A stretch of 64,000 bases of DNA. Origin: an uncultured Pelagibacteraceae bacterium. GTDB lineage: Bacteria > Pseudomonadota > Alphaproteobacteria > Pelagibacterales > Pelagibacteraceae. The stretch lies in contig CACORJ010000003.1 of the NCBI GenBank assembly GCA_902629575.1, positions 62,001 to 126,000 on the forward strand, in the 5' to 3' direction. Shown here one piece after another: positions 38,222-46,828 of this stretch. Both the position numbers and the translations under genes were made by a program. The notes below the pieces were generated by a model that saw nothing but the letters and a program-made list of their open reading frames with translations, searched no databases and was not told the origin of the DNA. Within the stretch, counting starts at the first letter, position 1. Every line of letters begins with the position of its first letter.

Positions 38222-38978
38222 TTCTTGTATTTATAATGGAAAAGTAGTCCATAGAAGATTTAAGCCAAAAGAGCATTTTTTTAAGTATAAGGTATTTTCA
38301 CTATTTATTGATTTATCGGAACTCAATGAGCTTAATGATAAGTTAAAGTTTTTTTCTTTAAATAAATTTAATTTAATAAGTTTTTATGAAAAAGACCACG
38401 GTGAACGTGACGGCTCATCTCTTCTAAATTGGGTGAAATTAAATTTAAGTAATAACAACATAAGCACTGAAAATATTAAAATTAAACTTTTATGTTATCC
38501 AAGAATATTAGGTTATGTTTTTAATCCCCTGAGTATTTTTTTTATATATGACAAAAATGAAAATTTAATTTCTATTTTGTATGAGGTTAAAAATACGTTT
38601 GGTGAACAACACACTTATGTATTTAAAGTAGAAAGTGAAAATAAGTTAATTCAAAATAATTGCTCAAAAAAATTTCATGTTTCACCATTTATTGAAATGA
38701 ATTGTAATTATTTTTTTAGGATATTAAACCCAGGAGAGTATTTGTCAGTTAAAATAGATCAATACGATCTAGAAGGAAAAATTCTTTTTGCATCTCAAGA
38801 TGGTAAAAGATCTGATTTAACAAGTGAAAATTTAATGAATTCTTACTTAAAACACCCTTTAATGACATTTAAAATAATTTCTGCGATACATTTTGAAGCG
38901 TTTAAATTGTGGATTAAAGGAATTAAATTTGTGAAAAAAAAGTTAAAAATTAAAAATAATATAACAGTAGAAAATTAA
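38214..38978 (+). CDS. DUF1365 family protein
   Basis: 254 residues. The N-terminal SCIYNGKVVHRRFKPKEHFFKYKVFSLFIDLSEL, the central KIKLLCYPRILGYVFNPLSIFFIYD and FEAFKLWIKGIKF at the end are the family hallmarks. The biochemical role is not established; it accompanies the COG2907 FAD protein and CFA-synthase homologues in many proteobacteria and is probably a lipid-modification partner. Overlaps the genes on both sides (8 nt and 1 nt), so it is expressed with them. Confidence 0.9.
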   Translation: MTNSCIYNGKVVHRRFKPKEHFFKYKVFSLFIDLSELNELNDKLKFFSLNKFNLISFYEKDHGERDGSSLLNWVKLNLSNNNISTENIKIKLLCYPRILGYVFNPLSIFFIYDKNENLISILYEVKNTFGEQHTYVFKVESENKLIQNNCSKKFHVSPFIEMNCNYFFRILNPGEYLSVKIDQYDLEGKILFASQDGKRSDLTSENLMNSYLKHPLMTFKIISAIHFEAFKLWIKGIKFVKKKLKIKNNITVEN

Positions 38979-40156
38979 TGTTTTTAAATAAAACGGCAGA
39001 TAAAATAGTTTTTAAATTTCTAAACAATATTAATTATGGATATCTTCAATTAATAACTTTTGATGGAAAAATTTTAAATTTTGGAAATTCAGATGAAAAA
39101 CTAAAAGCAAATATTGAAATTAAGAAACCAAATTTTTGTTATAATCTTATTAGAGGTGGTAGTATTGGATTTGCTGAAAGTTATATGAGAGGTGAATTTG
39201 AAACTGATAATCTATCAAATCTAATTGAATTAACTGCTAGAAATATTCAAGTGATATATAAATTCTCAGGACTTCTTGACTTTCCAATAATTAATTTTGT
39301 TAAAAACAAAATAATCAAAAATACAAAAAATCGAAGCAAAAAAAATATTGCTAAGCATTATGATTTAGGTAATGATTTCTTTTCTCTTTGGTTAGATGAC
39401 TCACTAACTTACTCAAGTGCTATATTTGATGATAAATCAAAAAATCTTTATGAAGCTCAAAATAATAAATATCAAAAATTAATAAATCTTATTAAACCAA
39501 ATAATGGAGATAAAGTTTTAGAGATAGGGTGTGGCTGGGGTGGCTTTGCTGAATATTTAGGTAAAAAGTATGATGTTAAACTTGATTGTATAACAATTTC
39601 AAAAAAACAATTTGAATATGCAAAAGAAAGAATTTTTAAGTGTGGTTTAAATGAAAAAGTGAATATTGAAATAAAAGATTATAGAGATCTTAAAGGAAAA
39701 TATAATTCAGTAGCATCAATAGAAATGATAGAGGCTGTGGGTCAAAACTATTTAGAAGGATATTTCAAAACTATAAAAAATAATTTATCCATTGGTGGAA
39801 AAGCTGCTATTCAGGCAATTACAATAGATGATAGATTATTTGACAGATATAAAAATAAGCAAGATTTCATTCAAAAATATATTTTTCCTGGGGGTTTTTT
39901 ACCAAATAAAAATAGCATTAATCGGTATGTTTCTGACAATGGATTAACTATTAATTCTTATGTTTCTTATGCAGATCATTATGCAAATACTTTAGCAATA
40001 TGGAGAAATGAGTTTTTAAAAAAATGGGATCAAATTAAAAATCAAGGTTTTGACTTAACATTTAAGAGAATGTGGGAATTTTATCTGTCTTATTGCGAGG
40101 CTGGCTTCAAGTCAAAAAATATAGATTTAATTCAATTTTCAATGCAAAATAAATAA
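38978..40156 (+). CDS. Cyclopropane-fatty-acid-synthase family SAM methyltransferase
   Basis: 392 residues. These enzymes transfer a methylene or methyl group from SAM to double bonds of membrane phospholipid chains. The N-terminal domain (SIGFAESYMRGEFETDNLSNLIEL) is followed by KNIAKHYDLGNDFFSLWLDDSLTYSSAIF, the SAM-binding VLEIGCGWGGFAEYLGKKY, and IEMIEAVGQNYLEGYF. The C-terminal YVSYADHYANTLAIWRNEF is conserved. Whether the product is a cyclopropane or a methylated chain cannot be read from sequence; the COG2907/DUF1365 context favours the group that includes the methylated/furan fatty acid methyltransferases. Confidence 0.9.
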   Translation: MFLNKTADKIVFKFLNNINYGYLQLITFDGKILNFGNSDEKLKANIEIKKPNFCYNLIRGGSIGFAESYMRGEFETDNLSNLIELTARNIQVIYKFSGLLDFPIINFVKNKIIKNTKNRSKKNIAKHYDLGNDFFSLWLDDSLTYSSAIFDDKSKNLYEAQNNKYQKLINLIKPNNGDKVLEIGCGWGGFAEYLGKKYDVKLDCITISKKQFEYAKERIFKCGLNEKVNIEIKDYRDLKGKYNSVASIEMIEAVGQNYLEGYFKTIKNNLSIGGKAAIQAITIDDRLFDRYKNKQDFIQKYIFPGGFLPNKNSINRYVSDNGLTINSYVSYADHYANTLAIWRNEFLKKWDQIKNQGFDLTFKRMWEFYLSYCEAGFKSKNIDLIQFSMQNK

Positions 40157-40174
40157 GAAACTAAGGAGATATTA

Positions 40175-40723
40175 ATGAGTTATTTTAAATCAACTAAGTC
40201 AATTTTATTGATAATTTTGATATTCTTAATTACAAGTTGCTCAAATAATAGCGCCATGAAACCTGAGGATTTTAAAAATAAAAAACCAAGATTAGTAATT
40301 GAAGAGTATTTATCAGGGAATGTGAAAGCTTGGGGAGTTTTGCAAAATAGATCTGGCAAAGTTACCAGACAATTTTCTGCAGATTTAGATGGAACATGGG
40401 ATGGCAAACAATTAATCCTCAAAGAAAAATTTAATTGGGATGATGGTGAAATTCAAGACAGAGAATGGACAATTACAAAAATAGATGAGAATAATTACGA
40501 AGGTACGGCAGGAGATGTTGTGGGAAAAGCTAAAGGATATTCATATGGATCAGCGTTCAAATTTGAATATGTTCTTTTAGTGCCTGTAAAAGGAAAAGAA
40601 ATGAAAATCACCTTTGACGACTGGATATTCAAGCAAGATGATCGTGTCGCGATAAACAGAGCAACAATGACAAAGTTTGGTATAAAAGTTGCGGAACTTA
40701 CTGTGGTGTTTGTTAAAGATTAA
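40175..40723 (+). CDS. DUF3833 lipoprotein
   Basis: 182 residues. A lipoprotein signal peptide ends in the lipobox LITSC (Cys near residue 22), so it is membrane anchored in the periplasm. The rest is a beta-rich domain; LVIEEYLSGNVKAWGVLQNRSGKVTRQFSADLDG and EKFNWDDGEIQDREWTI are DUF3833 patterns. It regularly accompanies the FAD/DUF1365/CFA genes and may bind or present lipid; the function is unknown. A clear AAGGAG site precedes the ATG. Its last 4 nt overlap the end of the reverse-strand SDR gene. Confidence 0.87.
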   Translation: MSYFKSTKSILLIILIFLITSCSNNSAMKPEDFKNKKPRLVIEEYLSGNVKAWGVLQNRSGKVTRQFSADLDGTWDGKQLILKEKFNWDDGEIQDREWTITKIDENNYEGTAGDVVGKAKGYSYGSAFKFEYVLLVPVKGKEMKITFDDWIFKQDDRVAINRATMTKFGIKVAELTVVFVKD

Positions 40724-41481
40724 TTTTTTTTTTGATACTTAGTCATTTTACCAACTAAACCGAAATATATTTTACTAGGCAAGAAGCTTAAAATTTTAAG
40801 TATAAGTGTTAGTGACTTTGGAAAATGAATTTCAAATACATTCTTATTTATTAATCCATCATAAATTTTTTCAGCCGCATACTCAGTAGTTTTTAGAAAT
40901 GGCATTTTAAAATCATTTTTATCTGTCATTGGTGTTTTTATAAACCCAGGAGACACTAAGCAAATACGTACATTTGATCTTTTAAAATCAAAATATAAAC
41001 TTTCTGCTAAATTATTTAAAGCAGATTTAGAAGGTCCATAACCGGTAGAATTTGGTAACCCCCTGTATCCAGCTATGGATGAAACAATTGTAATGATACC
41101 TTCTTTTTTATTTTTGAAATATTCTTCTACAGCTTTGATACTATTTAAAGTTCCAAAAAAATTTACCTTAAATACATCTTCAATTTGCTCAACATTAATA
41201 TCTTTTTCTTTTTTTGGGTTCCATGTCCCTGTTGAAAAAAAACAAATATTAATATCTTGAAATCTATTCTTAATTTGTTCAAAAACTTCTTTGCACTTTG
41301 ACTTATCTGTTACATCTAAAGGAAATCCATGAATGTTCTGATTATTATTAGAGATTTCTTTAAGTAGATTTTCACGTCTTGCCGAAATTGCTACATTCCA
41401 ACCTTCATCAGCAAATTTAATGGCTAAAGCTTTGCCTATACCAGTACTTCCACCTGTTATCCAAATTGTTTTTTTTTTCAT
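40720..41481 (-). CDS. Short-chain dehydrogenase/reductase
   Basis: 253 residues, classical SDR fold. The cofactor motif TGGSTGIGKALAIKFADEGW (Gly-rich, residues about 9-28) and ISARRENL suggest NADP(H). The catalytic set Ser-Tyr-Lys reads VSSIAGYRGLPNSTGYGPSKSALNNLAESL, complete. The C-terminal 30 residues are hydrophobic/basic, as in membrane-associated lipid SDRs. SDRs of this type occur in the same FAD/DUF1365/CFA gene neighbourhood of other bacteria. It diverges from tspO with only about 24 nt between start codons. Confidence 0.88.
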   Translation of the reverse strand: MKKKTIWITGGSTGIGKALAIKFADEGWNVAISARRENLLKEISNNNQNIHGFPLDVTDKSKCKEVFEQIKNRFQDINICFFSTGTWNPKKEKDINVEQIEDVFKVNFFGTLNSIKAVEEYFKNKKEGIITIVSSIAGYRGLPNSTGYGPSKSALNNLAESLYFDFKRSNVRICLVSPGFIKTPMTDKNDFKMPFLKTTEYAAEKIYDGLINKNVFEIHFPKSLTLILKILSFLPSKIYFGLVGKMTKYQKKN

Positions 41482-41492
41482 TTTAAAGTGAT

Positions 41493-41501
41493 GTATAATA
41501 C
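41493..41501. promoter_or_regulatory. Near-palindromic -10 region between SDR gene and tspO
   Basis: GTATAATAC contains a perfect TATAAT (41494-41499) pointing at tspO and TATTAT (41500-41495) pointing at the SDR gene. From the first, the transcript would begin at about the ATG at 41506. From the second, about 7 nt before the SDR start. No -35 with good spacing is evident on either side. Confidence 0.4.
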
Positions 41502-41505
41502 TAAT

Positions 41506-41973
41506 ATGTTAAAAAATAAATTCATATCATTTGTTCTGTTTTTTACCATTACCTTTTCTGCATCATTTATTGGAGGATTGGTTACATTTAATTTGAAGGA
41601 ACCATGGTATTCTCAGCTAATTAAATCAAATTTTAATCCACCAGATTGGATATTCGCACCTGTTTGGACAACCTTATACTTGATGATGACGCTTGCAATT
41701 TGGTTTTACTGGCATAGTAAAAATAAAGATATGAATACTGTAAATATTTATTTCATTCATATATTTTTTAATACAACTTGGAGTGTAGTATTTTTTGGTT
41801 TTCATAGTATCCTTTTTGCATTTATAAATTTAATCATTTTAATCTTTTTAATAATAGTTCTTATTTTTAGATTTAAACGTGTCAATAAAGTTAGTGCATA
41901 CCTTATGATTCCCTATTTACTTTGGTCTTTCTTTGCATTATTTCTAAATTTTAATCTATTATTACTAAATTAA
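41506..41973 (+). CDS. tspO: TspO/MBR family membrane protein
   Basis: 155 residues from the ATG at 41506; in-frame GTG/ATG codons at 41488 and 41491 are possible but fall on the probable promoter. Five membrane helices. The family marks are FNLKEPWYSQLIKSNFNPPDWIFAPVWTTLYLMMTLAIW and the Trp-rich pattern with IFFNTTWSVVFFGFH. TspO binds tetrapyrroles and related compounds; in purple bacteria it tunes pigment gene expression to oxygen and has been tied to oxidative stress. It is next to lipid-modification genes, which fits a photo-oxidative stress setting. An FAD oxidase follows after 2 nt. Confidence 0.9.
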   Translation: MLKNKFISFVLFFTITFSASFIGGLVTFNLKEPWYSQLIKSNFNPPDWIFAPVWTTLYLMMTLAIWFYWHSKNKDMNTVNIYFIHIFFNTTWSVVFFGFHSILFAFINLIILIFLIIVLIFRFKRVNKVSAYLMIPYLLWSFFALFLNFNLLLLN

Positions 41974-41975
41974 TT

Positions 41976-43079
41976 ATGGATGATGTTGTCATAGTGGGTG
42001 GAGGAATAATTGGGACTGCCGCAGCTTATTTTTTATCTAAAGAAGGCAGAAAAGTAAAAGTAATTGAACGTGATCCTAGTTACAAATCAGCTTCGTTTCC
42101 ATTGTCTTTAGGTGGTTTTAGAAGACAATTTTTCCAAACAGAAAATATTTTACTTGGTAAATTTGCAAAAGAATTTATATTTCAAATTCCTGAACTACTA
42201 AAAACAAAAAAAAATCCAAAACCGACAGCTAGTATGGTTGCCAATGGATATTTATTAATGTTTGGCCCTGAACATGCTGAAGAACAGTATAAAGCTTTAG
42301 AAAATCATAAAGCTTGTGATGCTGGGACTAAAAATATTAAGGGATCTGAATTGCCAAAGTTTTTTCCTTATATAAACAGTGAGGGAATAGAGACTGCTAC
42401 TTATACCGATAATCAAAGCGAGGGTTGGATAGATCCATTTATGTTTCATAGTGCATTAAAAAGTAAAGCGATGGAATTAGGCGCTGAATTTATTAAGGGC
42501 GAGGTAAAGACTCTTTCTGAAATTGAAGCTAAAACAATTATTTCCGCAGCAGGTTGTTGGACTAAGGAACTATTAGAAGATATTCCTGTGGAACCTCAAA
42601 AACATACAGTTTTTAGAGTGAAATGCCCAAAGCATATACCTGAGATGCCTTTGACGGGCGATTTAACAACAGGAGTTTATTGGCGTCCAGAGGGAAAAGA
42701 ATATTTAGCTGGATCCCCAAAATCTGTATTTGATGCTGAGGACCTTGAACCTGCTTGGAATGATTTTGAAGAACTCGTTTGGCCTGCATTGGCAAAACGT
42801 ATACCTGCCATGGAAGAACTTAAATTAACTGGTGGATGGGCAGGCTATTATGATTGTAACAGACTTGACAATAATGCAGTAGTCGGAAAACATCCAAAAT
42901 TTGACAATGTTTATCTTGCTACAGGATTTACAGGCAGAGGTTTAATGCAAGCCCCAGGAATTGGAAGAGCTTTATCCGAACTCATAACAACAGGGTCTTA
43001 TCAATCAATTGATATTTCAAATATGGCTGTGGAGAGAGTCTTAGGTAAACAAGCGAGACATGAGCCTTATGTTCTTTAA
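41976..43079 (+). CDS. FAD-dependent oxidoreductase (DAO family)
   Basis: 367 residues. The FAD motif DVVIVGGGIIGTAAAYFLSKEGRKVKVIER begins at residue 3, followed by SLGGFRRQFFQTENI. The late DAO motif DNNAVVGKHPKFDNVYLATGFTGRGLMQAPGIGRALSELI completes the fold. Likely oxidises a secondary amine or amino acid (sarcosine, glycine or dimethylglycine-type) and makes H2O2 or reduces a carrier; the substrate is not determinable. Its stop abuts the stop of the reverse-strand SelO gene (43080). SAR11 genomes carry several such oxidases for methylated amines. Confidence 0.87.
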   Translation: MDDVVIVGGGIIGTAAAYFLSKEGRKVKVIERDPSYKSASFPLSLGGFRRQFFQTENILLGKFAKEFIFQIPELLKTKKNPKPTASMVANGYLLMFGPEHAEEQYKALENHKACDAGTKNIKGSELPKFFPYINSEGIETATYTDNQSEGWIDPFMFHSALKSKAMELGAEFIKGEVKTLSEIEAKTIISAAGCWTKELLEDIPVEPQKHTVFRVKCPKHIPEMPLTGDLTTGVYWRPEGKEYLAGSPKSVFDAEDLEPAWNDFEELVWPALAKRIPAMEELKLTGGWAGYYDCNRLDNNAVVGKHPKFDNVYLATGFTGRGLMQAPGIGRALSELITTGSYQSIDISNMAVERVLGKQARHEPYVL

Positions 43080-44531
43080 TTAAGTTCCACAGAATGTTTG
43101 ATAATTTTCACTCGGATTAGATGACACTTGGTATTTAGAAATATTAGCTTGCTCATTATAAGGATTGTTTAAAATTTTTAAAAAATTATTTAAGGGCTTT
43201 AAATTTCCTTGATTTGCTTCTTTTAAAGTATTTTCAACTATATGATTTCTTGGAATGATAAGAGGGTTTACACTTTTCATTAATTTTTTATGTTTTTCCT
43301 CAGAATTATTATGACTTAATGATCTTTCCTTCCACCTTTTTTTCCAGTTTATAAAATCATTATTTTTATAAATATTATCCTCTTTAATTTTTAAATTCAT
43401 TAAGTGACAAAATGTATTTGTGTAATCAACTTTATTTTGATGCATCCAAGTAAGCAAATCTAAAATTAAGGACTTATCTTTTTCTTCAGTCCCAAGTAAG
43501 CCAAGCTTATTTCTCATCATACTCAACCATTTTTCTTCATATTTAATTTCAAAAGTATCAATCATTTCGGTTGCTAATTTTACAGCTTTATCATGATCTT
43601 TATCAATTAAAGGTATCAAGCATTCAGCAAATCTTGAGAGATTCCATTTAGTTATTATTGGCTGATTACAATAAGCATATCTCCCTAACTTATCAATTGA
43701 ACTAAATACAGTTTTTGGATCATAAATATCCATGAAAGCACATGGTCCATAATCAATAGTCTCTCCAGCAATACTCATATTATCTGTATTCATCACACCA
43801 TGAATAAATCCAACCCTCATCCAATTGACAACTAAATCAATCTGTTTTTCTAAAACACTTTTTAAAAGATCTAAGGCTTTGTTTCTTGAGCTTTCAATTT
43901 CCGGATAATGTCTTTTAATGACATATTTAAATAATGTTTCTAACTCATCTTTTTTATTTCTTGCTGCAATATATTGAAAAGTACCTACTCTAATATGACT
44001 TGAAGCCACTCTAGTAAGTATGGCGCCCTCTAATGTAGTCTCCCTGATCACATTTTCTCCAGTTTTAGCAACCGCTAAACTTCGTGTTGTTGATATATTT
44101 AAGGCATGCATCGCCTCACTAATTATATACTCTCTTAACATAGGCCCTAATGCTGCTCTTCCATCTCCGTTTCTCGAAAAAGCAGTTTTTCCAGAACCTT
44201 TGAATTGAATATCGTATCTATTGTTTTGAGATAAATGCTCTCCAATTAAAACTGCTCTTCCATCACCAAGCATTGTAAAATGTCCAAATTGATGACCTGC
44301 ATAAGCTTGAGCTATTGAATTACTATTTTTTGGTAATTCATTGCCTGTAAATAAGGCTGATAATTCAGACTGATTTAGTTCAGAAAAATTTAAATTAAGA
44401 TTTTGAGCTAAAGTCTCGTTAAATAAAATAAGTTTAGGATCTTTAACTTTTACTGGATTTATTTTTTCACTAAAAGCTTCTGGCAATCTGGAATACGTGT
44501 TATCGAAATTCCAGTTGATATCATTTTTCAT
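43080..44531 (-). CDS. selO: SelO-family protein AMPylase (YdiU)
   Basis: 483 residues, usual length. A pseudokinase that transfers AMP to Ser/Thr/Tyr of proteins, with redox-linked targets such as glutaredoxin in E. coli. Signatures: YAGHQFGHFTMLGDGRAVLIGE, IQFKGSGKTAFSRNGDGRAALGPMLREYIISEAMHALNI, and VMNTDNMSIAGETIDYGPCAFMD with the metal-binding Asn/Asp. The third-last residue is Cys481 (TFCGT), the position of the redox Cys or selenocysteine in the family. It follows msrA by 6 nt in the same direction, a redox-repair pair. Confidence 0.95.
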   Translation of the reverse strand: MKNDINWNFDNTYSRLPEAFSEKINPVKVKDPKLILFNETLAQNLNLNFSELNQSELSALFTGNELPKNSNSIAQAYAGHQFGHFTMLGDGRAVLIGEHLSQNNRYDIQFKGSGKTAFSRNGDGRAALGPMLREYIISEAMHALNISTTRSLAVAKTGENVIRETTLEGAILTRVASSHIRVGTFQYIAARNKKDELETLFKYVIKRHYPEIESSRNKALDLLKSVLEKQIDLVVNWMRVGFIHGVMNTDNMSIAGETIDYGPCAFMDIYDPKTVFSSIDKLGRYAYCNQPIITKWNLSRFAECLIPLIDKDHDKAVKLATEMIDTFEIKYEEKWLSMMRNKLGLLGTEEKDKSLILDLLTWMHQNKVDYTNTFCHLMNLKIKEDNIYKNNDFINWKKRWKERSLSHNNSEEKHKKLMKSVNPLIIPRNHIVENTLKEANQGNLKPLNNFLKILNNPYNEQANISKYQVSSNPSENYQTFCGT

Positions 44532-44537
44532 AAATTG

Positions 44538-45113
44538 CTACATTTTCCAAATTCTCTTTAAAATCTCTTCTCTCCTACAAGCTTTTTTATATTTTAAATA
44601 ATTTAAAAAATATACTTTATAATAATCTTGATGACGATCCTCAGCTTTATAAAATTTTTTAAATTCTTTTATATATGTAACAACTTTTTTATTAAATTTC
44701 TTTTCTAGCCTTTTTATCTCTTTTTCAATTAAATCTTTTTCTTTTTTATTTGTAAAAAAAGCTGCAGATCTATAACTAAAACCTTTATCACAAAACTGAC
44801 CATAAGGATCAAATGGATCTATATTGATCCAAAAATTCTTAAGTAATTCCTCGTAAGATATTAAATTTGCGTTGTAAATCACTTCAACAACTTCAAGGTG
44901 ACCTGTATTACCATAAGTAACTTCTTTATAAGTTGGATTCTCAGTATTTCCACCAGAGTATCCTGAAATTACTTCCTCTACACCTACTAATTTTTCGAAA
45001 GATTCCTCTACACACCAAAAACATCCACCAGCAAAATATGCTTTGCTCTTTTCAGATGCTATTAAAGAATTTGTAAATATTAAATTTAAGAATATGACTA
45101 ATAAAAATCGCAT
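44538..45113 (-). CDS. msrA: Exported peptide methionine (S)-S-oxide reductase
   Basis: 191 residues. An N-terminal signal peptide (about 1-19) suggests the enzyme works in the periplasm, unlike the cytoplasmic MsrB here. The active site GGCFWCVEESF contains catalytic Cys31. Substrate residues are in SGYSGGNTENPTYKEVTYGNTGHLEVVEVIYN, and DRHQDYYKVYFLNY matches the family end. MsrA reduces methionine-S-sulfoxide in proteins. The C-terminal CRREEILKRI supplies a further Cys that may resolve the disulfide. The gene heads a short operon with selO. Confidence 0.95.
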   Translation of the reverse strand: MRFLLVIFLNLIFTNSLIASEKSKAYFAGGCFWCVEESFEKLVGVEEVISGYSGGNTENPTYKEVTYGNTGHLEVVEVIYNANLISYEELLKNFWINIDPFDPYGQFCDKGFSYRSAAFFTNKKEKDLIEKEIKRLEKKFNKKVVTYIKEFKKFYKAEDRHQDYYKVYFLNYLKYKKACRREEILKRIWKM

Positions 45114-45157
45114 AGTTGAAATTTATAAAAAATTGGAAATTGAGTCTAGATTATTAA

Positions 45158-45183
45158 AGGTAGCTACCATAAGTAGCTTACCT
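45158..45183 (-). terminator. Hairpin after the formate dehydrogenase gene
   Basis: AGGTAGCTAC (45158-45167), a 5-nt loop and GTAGC-T-TACCT (45173-45183) form a ten-pair stem with a single bulged T. It lies between the reverse-strand fdh stop and the msrA start. On the reverse strand it is followed by TTTAAT, so it could be a weak terminator for fdh or a leader element of msrA. Confidence 0.5.
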
Positions 45184-45205
45184 CTAATAATTATAAAAGA
45201 ATGAT

Positions 45206-46405
45206 TTATTTTTTCTTATATTTTGCTGCTTCTTCTGATCCGCCTGTAGCCGATCCTTTACTGTATGAGTGAGCACCCATTCCAGCTAATTGACCGTCTT
45301 TAACAATCAAATATTGATTTCTAATTTCTTTACCTTCAAAGAAACATTCTAGTATTTCTCTTACTCCATCAGCATATCTTGATTGTGCTGTTAAAGATGT
45401 TCCTGAAGTATGAGGCGTCATACCGTGATGTGGCATGCTTCTCCACACGTGATCATTAGGCGCTGGTTGAGGAAACCATACGTCTCCAGCATAACCACTT
45501 AATTGACCACTTTTTAGTGCTTTTGCAATAGCATCTCGATCACAGATTTTTCCTCTTGCAGTGTTTACAATGTAAGCTCCTTTTTTCATTTTACTTATCA
45601 TTGCGTCATCAAATAAGTTCTCAGTTTCAGGGTGAAGAGGACAATTAATTGTCACTACATCACAAACTTTAACCATTGACTCTACTGACTCATGGAATGT
45701 AAGATTTAATTCTTTTTCAACTGAGTCAGGTAGTTTATGTCTATCAAAATAATGCAAGTGAACATCAAATGGTTTCATTTTTCTCAAAGCATCTAAACCA
45801 ATACGTCCGGCAGCAACTGTTCCTATATGCATACCTTCAACGTCATATGATCTTTGAACAGCATCAGCTATATTCCAACCACCTTCATTTACAATTCTAT
45901 GTTGATTATGATAATCCCTTACCATTGAAACAATCATCATAACGATATGTTCGGCTACGGATCTTGAATTACAATATGTAACCTCTACAACATCAATTTT
46001 ATTATCCATTGCAGCTTGCAAATCAACGTGATCTGAACCAATTCCTGCTGTGATTGCCATTTTTAAATTTTTAGCTTTAGCAATTCTCTCTTTAGTTAAA
46101 TAATATGGAAAGAAAGGTTGAGAAATTACAATGTCAGCATCAACAATATGTTTATCAGCTTCACATCCATCCCCATCTTTACTATTAGTTACTACTAACT
46201 CATGACCATTGCTTTCTAAAAATTTTCTTAATCCTAACTCACCAGATACACATCCTAGTAACTGTCCCGGGGTATAGTCTCTTCCTTTAGGTGATGGTAA
46301 AGTCATTCCATCTGGATATTTTTCTATTTTAGGTAATTCTGAAAGTGCATATGATTTAGGCATTCCACCTTTTGGATCATCATATAATACGCATAATATC
46401 TTCAT
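45206..46405 (-). CDS. fdh: NAD-dependent formate dehydrogenase
   Basis: 399 residues, matching the single-subunit, metal-free enzyme of methylotrophs such as Pseudomonas sp. 101. It oxidises formate to CO2 with NAD+. The N-terminal KILCVLYDDPKGGMPKSYA, ISQPFFPYYLT (catalytic Pro loop), GIGSDHVDLQAA, the cofactor motif GTVAAGRIGLDALRKM, NTARGKICDRDAI (catalytic Arg), WFPQPAPNDHVWR and HHGMTPHTSGTSL (catalytic His) are all present. AGGAGA lies 6 nt before the ATG. It would supply NADH from C1 units released by glycine or methylamine oxidation. Confidence 0.97.
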   Translation of the reverse strand: MKILCVLYDDPKGGMPKSYALSELPKIEKYPDGMTLPSPKGRDYTPGQLLGCVSGELGLRKFLESNGHELVVTNSKDGDGCEADKHIVDADIVISQPFFPYYLTKERIAKAKNLKMAITAGIGSDHVDLQAAMDNKIDVVEVTYCNSRSVAEHIVMMIVSMVRDYHNQHRIVNEGGWNIADAVQRSYDVEGMHIGTVAAGRIGLDALRKMKPFDVHLHYFDRHKLPDSVEKELNLTFHESVESMVKVCDVVTINCPLHPETENLFDDAMISKMKKGAYIVNTARGKICDRDAIAKALKSGQLSGYAGDVWFPQPAPNDHVWRSMPHHGMTPHTSGTSLTAQSRYADGVREILECFFEGKEIRNQYLIVKDGQLAGMGAHSYSKGSATGGSEEAAKYKKK

Positions 46406-46828
46406 TTATTCTCCTGTATATTTTATATTTATTTAGCGCATCTAACATTATTTTAGGATCTCAAGCAATGAATTATTTTTGAATGTGGTTAGTCTTTTTC
46501 AAAATGAATTCATAATTATTAGAAAAATAATAACTATAATAATGTGGACCAAGTACCGAAAGCAATAATGTTATAATGATTATTAAAGAAATATTTTCTT
46601 TTGGGCTAAGATAATGACGCTAAGTTTAATCATTAACTCTTCTTTTAAACTGAAGCTACAAGAATGTTTAGTTTACAAATAATAAAAATAAAATTTTTCA
46701 ATCTCTAGTTTAATTTCAATTTGGAGTTGTGTGATGATTTGATTGCAAATTGGAATGATTAAAATTTGCACAAACTTCCAGCATATGTTTAAATTTAATT
46801 TTAAAACTTTAACTTAACAGGGGGAAAA
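46406..46828. other. 423-nt gap between fdh and an ABC binding-protein gene
   Basis: A divergent promoter region for fdh (reverse) and the transport operon (forward). I see the fdh ribosome site at its left edge, several TATAAT-like boxes, among them GTTATAAT near 46570, and TGCAAATT/AATTTGCA (46744-46751 and 46763-46770), an 8-bp dyad with an 11-nt spacer about 60 nt before the next start. A GGGGGA ribosome site sits at the right edge. No ORF above 12 codons with support, and no RNA gene recognised. Confidence 0.6.
46744..46770 (+). promoter_or_regulatory. Dyad element upstream of the transport operon
   Basis: TGCAAATT and its exact reverse complement AATTTGCA are separated by 11 nt, giving a 19-nt centre-to-centre spacing near two helical turns, as for a dimeric regulator. 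It stands 58 nt before the binding-protein ATG. It could also form an mRNA hairpin. No known operator is recognised. Confidence 0.35.

Noticed and set aside
46578..46616. 12-codon ORF in the gap after fdh
   Set aside because: No ribosome site or hydrophobic or family pattern; expected by chance in this composition.
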